Shown: piece after piece, positions 41,862-44,735 of the stretch
Layout: the number at the start of each line of letters is the position of its first letter
Position numbering within the stretch: the stretch's first letter is position 1
From: Thermoleophilia bacterium
GTDB lineage: Bacteria; Actinomycetota; Thermoleophilia; Solirubrobacterales; 70-9
Length of the DNA stretch: 44,735 nucleotides
Direction of reading: 5' to 3'
NCBI GenBank assembly: GCA_016649905.1
Contig: JAENWU010000006.1
Span: 1-44,735 of the forward strand
The notes under the pieces: generated by a model
Seen by the model: the letters and a program-made list of their open reading frames with translations, nothing else
The model's database searches: none
Told to the model about the DNA's origin: nothing
Program-made: the position numbers and the translations under genes

Positions 41862-41867
41862 AGTGTA
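41862..41867 (-). promoter_or_regulatory. -10 element TACACT, leaderless geometry
   Basis: TACACT ends 6 nt before the ATG at 41855. Confidence 0.5.
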
Positions 41868-41874
41868 GCCAGGA

Positions 41875-41890
41875 CTGGCTGGCCAGCCAG
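41875..41890. promoter_or_regulatory. 16-bp perfect palindrome upstream of the acylase promoter
   Basis: CTGGCTGGCCAGCCAG lies 7 bp upstream of the -10 hexamer, covering the -35 position, and just after the HEPN gene stop at 41902. It may be a repressor operator or a terminator stem for the HEPN gene. Confidence 0.45.
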
Positions 41891-41901
41891 TTTGGCCAGA
41901 C

Positions 41902-42330
41902 TCAGCGGCTGAGCACTTCCGCCCCGAAGCTGACCAGCCGATCCGCCCGACGCATCACCTTGCGCACCTCCGGCACGGTCATCTTCAAGAATCCGTACTG
42001 GGCTTTGTCCTTCAAGTTCAGGAGCTCCCGCAGATCGCGCGCCGCTTCCTTGCCCCCTGGCGTGATCCGCGCCAGGAGTTGCTCGGCATCGTGGTGGTTC
42101 TCGGATCGCGAGCGCTCCTGCAGCGCCTTGCAACACGCTGCATCCGACGCGGCGATCCCGGCCAGCACGGCAAGCGCAGCCGCAGAGCTGGCATACACCG
42201 GCGACGCGTCCCGATCCTGCTCATCGACGACGAGCTCGGCGACTTCCAGGAACTCGCGGGCGCGAGCCATCCGGTCACGGGCCTGCTTTGCATCACATGG
42301 CCGTATCCGGCTCGCCCGTGCCACGTTCAA
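41902..42330 (-). CDS. HEPN domain protein (predicted toxin of a HEPN-MNT pair)
   Basis: 142 aa, nearly all helical. VYASSAAALAVLAGIAASDA is the central helix, and QERSRSENHHDAEQLL contains R-x5-H (R73 to H79), compatible with the Rx4-6H motif of HEPN RNases. HEPN toxins cleave RNA and are silenced by partner nucleotidyltransferases, in known pairs by adenylylation. TTG 42330 overlaps the antitoxin stop as TTGA, so the pair is translationally coupled with antitoxin first. The motif lacks the common RNxxxH form, so RNase activity is less certain. Confidence 0.75.
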   Translation of the reverse strand: MNVARASRIRPCDAKQARDRMARAREFLEVAELVVDEQDRDASPVYASSAAALAVLAGIAASDAACCKALQERSRSENHHDAEQLLARITPGGKEAARDLRELLNLKDKAQYGFLKMTVPEVRKVMRRADRLVSFGAEVLSR

Positions 42331-42944
42331 GCCCTCCCAAGCACTTCGTGGACCGGCCTTCCGAAGAGATCTATGGCGTCGGCTTTGATGCTCGAGACAA
42401 TGGCCGGCTGGTCATGCCGAAGGCGTTTGAGTTCCTGCTGGCCGAACTCCGCGATCCCGGCGTGATTTCCGGTCCACTCGAACACGCTATCCCCGAGCAC
42501 GTTGACCGCCCCTCGCCAAGCCGGGTCATCCTCCTCGACAGCGGCTCGGCGAACGAGGAAGATGTCGATGTCGCTCTCGATGTCGCCGTCCCCGCGCGCG
42601 GCTGAGCCGAAGACGGACGCGTGAAAGGGCCCAGGGCGCCATAGGCCGAGGTTCCACTTCAGGCGAGAGAAGAGCAACGACCTCAGATTCACTAGAGCGC
42701 TAATGGGATCCGCCGCGAGATGCTCCCTGTTAAGCGTGTAGATCCGCGAGCGCCCAGCGGCTTCTTGAGCGACGAGACCGTGCTCAACCAGGCGATCGAG
42801 GACACGCTGAGTAGCGGATTGCGATTTCTCGGCAAGCCTCGCGATCTCTCGGCCGGTCCGCGGTTTCGTGGTCTCCGCGAGAACGGAGAGAACCGCGCTG
42901 TCCACGGTCGGGAACATCGCCGGAAAGGGCTGTGAGAGGTCCAT
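42327..42944 (-). CDS. Winged-helix plus MNT nucleotidyltransferase (predicted antitoxin and autoregulator)
   Basis: 205 aa. Residues about 13-75 form a winged helix (GREIARLAEKSQSATQRVLD, then LVEHGLVAQEAAGRSRIYTL). From about 105 the minimal nucleotidyltransferase domain has FGSAARGDGDIESDIDIFLV with the GS motif and metal ligands D125 and D127. It is predicted to modify and neutralise the HEPN toxin and, through the winged helix, to bind the three repeats upstream of its start. The fusion of DNA-binding and MNT domains allows one protein to do both. ATG 42944 lies 18 nt from the first repeat. Confidence 0.82.
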   Translation of the reverse strand: MDLSQPFPAMFPTVDSAVLSVLAETTKPRTGREIARLAEKSQSATQRVLDRLVEHGLVAQEAAGRSRIYTLNREHLAADPISALVNLRSLLFSRLKWNLGLWRPGPFHASVFGSAARGDGDIESDIDIFLVRRAAVEEDDPAWRGAVNVLGDSVFEWTGNHAGIAEFGQQELKRLRHDQPAIVSSIKADAIDLFGRPVHEVLGRA

Positions 42945-42961
42945 CGCCGCCCAAAATGACA

Positions 42962-43018
42962 GAAATTCCGTTCATATGCGGGAAATTCCGTTCATATGAC
43001 CGATTTTTCACTCATATA
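42962..43018 (-). promoter_or_regulatory. Three 20-bp-spaced operator-like repeats upstream of the HEPN-MNT pair
   Basis: GAAATTCCGTTCATATG occurs at 42962-42978 and 42982-42998 with no mismatch. A degenerate third copy, 11 of 17 identical, is at 43002-43018. The spacing of exactly 20 bp puts all copies on one face of the helix. The stretch is strongly AT-rich against its surroundings. The third copy overlaps the 3' end of the MBL gene. Confidence 0.7.
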
Positions 43019-43742
43019 AATCTCCCGGCAGCCGCTCTTCTTCCCCGAGCTTTTCGAGGTGGGCCTCCATCGCCATCGCCGCCATCGGCAGCAGCTCGAC
43101 CGGAACGTCGTCCCAGACGGTGGTCAGCAGGGCGGCGCGGGAGCGCTCACCGGCCTCGAGCGCGGCGAGCAGGCGACGCTCGCGCAGCTCCCGGTGCTCG
43201 ACGTATTCGGCGAGCTTGGCCTCGGGCTCGGTGATCCAGGGCCCGTGGCCGGGAGCGATCAGGTCGATCTCCTCGCCCTGCAGCAGGCGCAGCGAGCTCA
43301 TGAAGGCCGCCAGCGAGCCGCCGCCCGGCGGCACAATCGTCGAGCCGAGCCCGAGCACGAGGTCACCGCTGAAGCAGACGCCCTCGGGCGAGAGGAAGGT
43401 GACGTGGTCGGCGGCGTGGCCGGGGGTGGCGATCGTCCGCAACCCGCCATGCTCCTCGCCGTCGCCCGGCTGCACGACCTCGGCGCCGAGCTGGTCGGCG
43501 CCGGCCGTGTGGTCGCCGTGGGAGTGGGTCAGCAGGACCACGCCGATGCCGCCGCGCTCGGCGGCGGCGGCGCGGATCGCGTCGAGGTGACCGGGGTCCT
43601 CGCTGCCGGGGTCGATCACCACACAGGGATCGGCCCCGTAGACGTAGGCGTTCGTCCCTTCCAGCGTCATCGGCCCCGGATTCGGGGCGACGATCCGAGC
43701 GACCTCCGGATGCCCTGGCCCCGCTTCAGCCGCTCGACGCAT
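43008..43742 (-). CDS. Metallo-beta-lactamase fold hydrolase (LACTB2/RNase Z-like MBL)
   Basis: 244 aa. LLTHSHGDHTAGADQL (about 70-85) is the HxHxDH zinc motif, TPGHAADHV provides the next ligand, and CFSGDLVLG and APGHGPWITEP provide the last ones. A C-terminal winged-helix-like region (RSRAALLTTVWDDVP) is typical of the LACTB2-like branch. The substrate may be a thioester, lactone or RNA and is not determined. The AT-rich last codons (DLYE) are part of the operator array of the HEPN-MNT unit. Confidence 0.85.
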   Translation of the reverse strand: MRRAAEAGPGHPEVARIVAPNPGPMTLEGTNAYVYGADPCVVIDPGSEDPGHLDAIRAAAAERGGIGVVLLTHSHGDHTAGADQLGAEVVQPGDGEEHGGLRTIATPGHAADHVTFLSPEGVCFSGDLVLGLGSTIVPPGGGSLAAFMSSLRLLQGEEIDLIAPGHGPWITEPEAKLAEYVEHRELRERRLLAALEAGERSRAALLTTVWDDVPVELLPMAAMAMEAHLEKLGEEERLPGDLYE

Positions 43743-43750
43743 TGAGCCGC

Positions 43751-43780
43751 CTACAGCCGGATCAACTCGTCGAGCGTCAA
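43751..43780 (-). other. Nine-codon mini-ORF after the WYL gene
   Basis: TTG overlaps the WYL stop as TTGA and reads LTLDELIRL to a TAG. It ends 8 nt before the MBL ATG. The geometry is similar to the other mini-ORFs but without overlap at the second gene. It may be chance. Confidence 0.2.
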
Positions 43781-44735
43781 CCGGCGATCTCTTTGGCGAT
43801 CGCCTCGCGGGCGTCCTTGGGCTCGAGCACGACAAGGTCGCCGGCGCCGCGCAGGATCTCCCGCACCAGCCAGGGCTTGCCGGCGTAGGGCAGCTCGACG
43901 ACGACGGCGCCGTCGGCCAGCTCCTCGACGACGGTGCGCTCCTCGCGCAGCCAGCGCGCCCGCTCCGGCGAAACCCAGACGCGGGCGACCTCGGCGGTCG
44001 GCACCTCGCCGTGGGTCATCCAGCCCTCGACCCCGGCGAACTCCTCGACTTCCGGCCGCGGCTCGAAGCGCTCCTCGGAGAGGATCGCCTCTTTGATCCG
44101 GTCGAGCTTGAAGTGGCGGACGCCCTCCTTGTTGAGGTCGTAGCACTCGACGTACCAGCCCTCGCGCCCGTTCTCGAGCCGGTAGGGCTCGACCCGGCGG
44201 TCGGTCAGCTGGTCCTCGTTCTCCTTGTAATAGGAGAGCTCGAGCACGCGGCTGCCGGCGATCGCGTCGTTGACCATCCGTGCCACGGCCGCGTCGCCGC
44301 CGCCGCTCGGCACGATCTCCAGCCCCTCCTTGGAGGGGTCGTGGCCGAGCGCCTTGACGATTTTCTGGCGGGCGCTCTGCAGGTCGGACTGCGGCAGGTG
44401 GTCGCCGAAGAGGTCGATCGCGGCGACCAGCGCCTTCGCCTCCAGCGGCAGCAGACGGGCCGGGCGGGCGAAGTTGTCGCCGTAGGGCTCGGAGTCGACC
44501 TCGATCTCGTCGCCGAGGAATTCCGCGTAGAGGACGTAGGTGCCGCCGCCGAAGTTGACGACGTTGAGCAGCTCGACGTCCTCGCGCAGCTCCTCGCCGG
44601 TCAGCTCGAGGCGCTGGCGCAGATCGGCGACCTGCAGCCGCTCGCCCTTTTTCGCCGCTTCGATCAGCATCCCGGCGAGGGTGACCAGGCGGGCGAAGCG
44701 CTCGGGCCTGATCGCCGCCTCGCCGCGGCCGTTGG
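43777..44735 (-). CDS. WYL-domain transcriptional regulator (PafB/PafC-like), 5' end beyond the window
   Basis: At least 319 aa; the frame stays open to the right edge. The N-terminal visible part (RPERFARLVTLAGMLIEAAK, LRQRLELTGEELREDVELL) is a helix-turn-helix-like region. The middle has SYYKENEDQLTDRRVEPYRL and GWYVECYDLNKEGVRHFKLD, a WYL-type ligand domain, and the C-terminus has the WCX extension (VVVELPYAGKPWLVREILRG). In actinobacteria PafB/PafC activate the RecA-independent DNA-damage response and lie near proteasome genes; that assignment here is inference. Confidence 0.85.
   Translation of the reverse strand, partial: NGRGEAAIRPERFARLVTLAGMLIEAAKKGERLQVADLRQRLELTGEELREDVELLNVVNFGGGTYVLYAEFLGDEIEVDSEPYGDNFARPARLLPLEAKALVAAIDLFGDHLPQSDLQSARQKIVKALGHDPSKEGLEIVPSGGGDAAVARMVNDAIAGSRVLELSYYKENEDQLTDRRVEPYRLENGREGWYVECYDLNKEGVRHFKLDRIKEAILSEERFEPRPEVEEFAGVEGWMTHGEVPTAEVARVWVSPERARWLREERTVVEELADGAVVVELPYAGKPWLVREILRGAGDLVVLEPKDAREAIAKEIAG

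Noticed and set aside
42962-43018. CRISPR-like tandem repeats
   Set aside because: Only three copies with 3-nt gaps and no spacers; the position upstream of a toxin-antitoxin pair fits operators.

Overview
The window is very GC-rich (about 70% by eye) and densely coded, with many GTG and TTG starts, 1-4 nt gene overlaps and few Shine-Dalgarno sequences. A PafB/PafC-type WYL regulator sits at the right edge. Together this suggests a high-GC actinobacterium, most likely of the Thermoleophilia/Solirubrobacterales type; the class assignment is inference from gene content and style. No rRNA, tRNA or CRISPR array was recognised.

Region 1 to about 35.6 kb is a large surface-polysaccharide locus. 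It holds three paralogous GT-C-like membrane proteins (1-1315, frameshifted and cut by the window edge; 1373-3052; 11836-13554). It also has eight GT2 glycosyltransferases, an initiating polyprenyl glycosylphosphotransferase (7545-9044), an O-antigen ligase/polymerase with TPRs (5548-7548), two Wzx-like flippases (25802-27289, 29239-30564) and two further Wzy-like proteins (23553-25805, 30561-31934). Two FkbM and two zinc-ribbon SAM methyltransferases and two paralogous secreted glycosidase-like proteins (3910-5043, 33678-34793) complete it. Sugar supply is local: all four dTDP-L-rhamnose genes (rmlC-rmlB at 13566-15100, rmlD-rmlA at 27286-29227) and both GDP-L-fucose genes (20653-22628). An IS701-like element (18117-19584) has inserted just upstream of a methyltransferase promoter.

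Region 35.7-38.9 kb holds metabolic and signalling singletons: a PQQ-type sugar dehydrogenase, a PPOX-fold oxidase, a stand-alone HD-GYP protein and a DJ-1/PfpI protein. A roughly 400-nt gene-free stretch (38910-39310) follows, with a MITE-like inverted-repeat element and a perfect 13-bp hairpin. Next come a 41-codon DoxX remnant and a large Ntn-hydrolase acylase with a palindrome over its promoter. A HEPN-MNT toxin-antitoxin pair follows, whose antitoxin carries an N-terminal winged helix and lies downstream of three 20-bp operator-like repeats. The window ends with an MBL-fold hydrolase and the WYL regulator.

The most striking general signal is that at least 14 transcription-unit starts carry a TANNNT -10 hexamer only 6-11 nt before the start codon, which implies leaderless mRNAs. 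In two cases (rmlB, rmlA) the hexamer is built on the TAG stop of the preceding gene. Other notable points are a mini-ORF ending in the GTGA overlap of rmlB, a flippase whose only operon-geometry start codon is ATA, and a canonical -1 slippery heptamer in the transposase that would add a Cys-rich tail reaching almost to the IS end.
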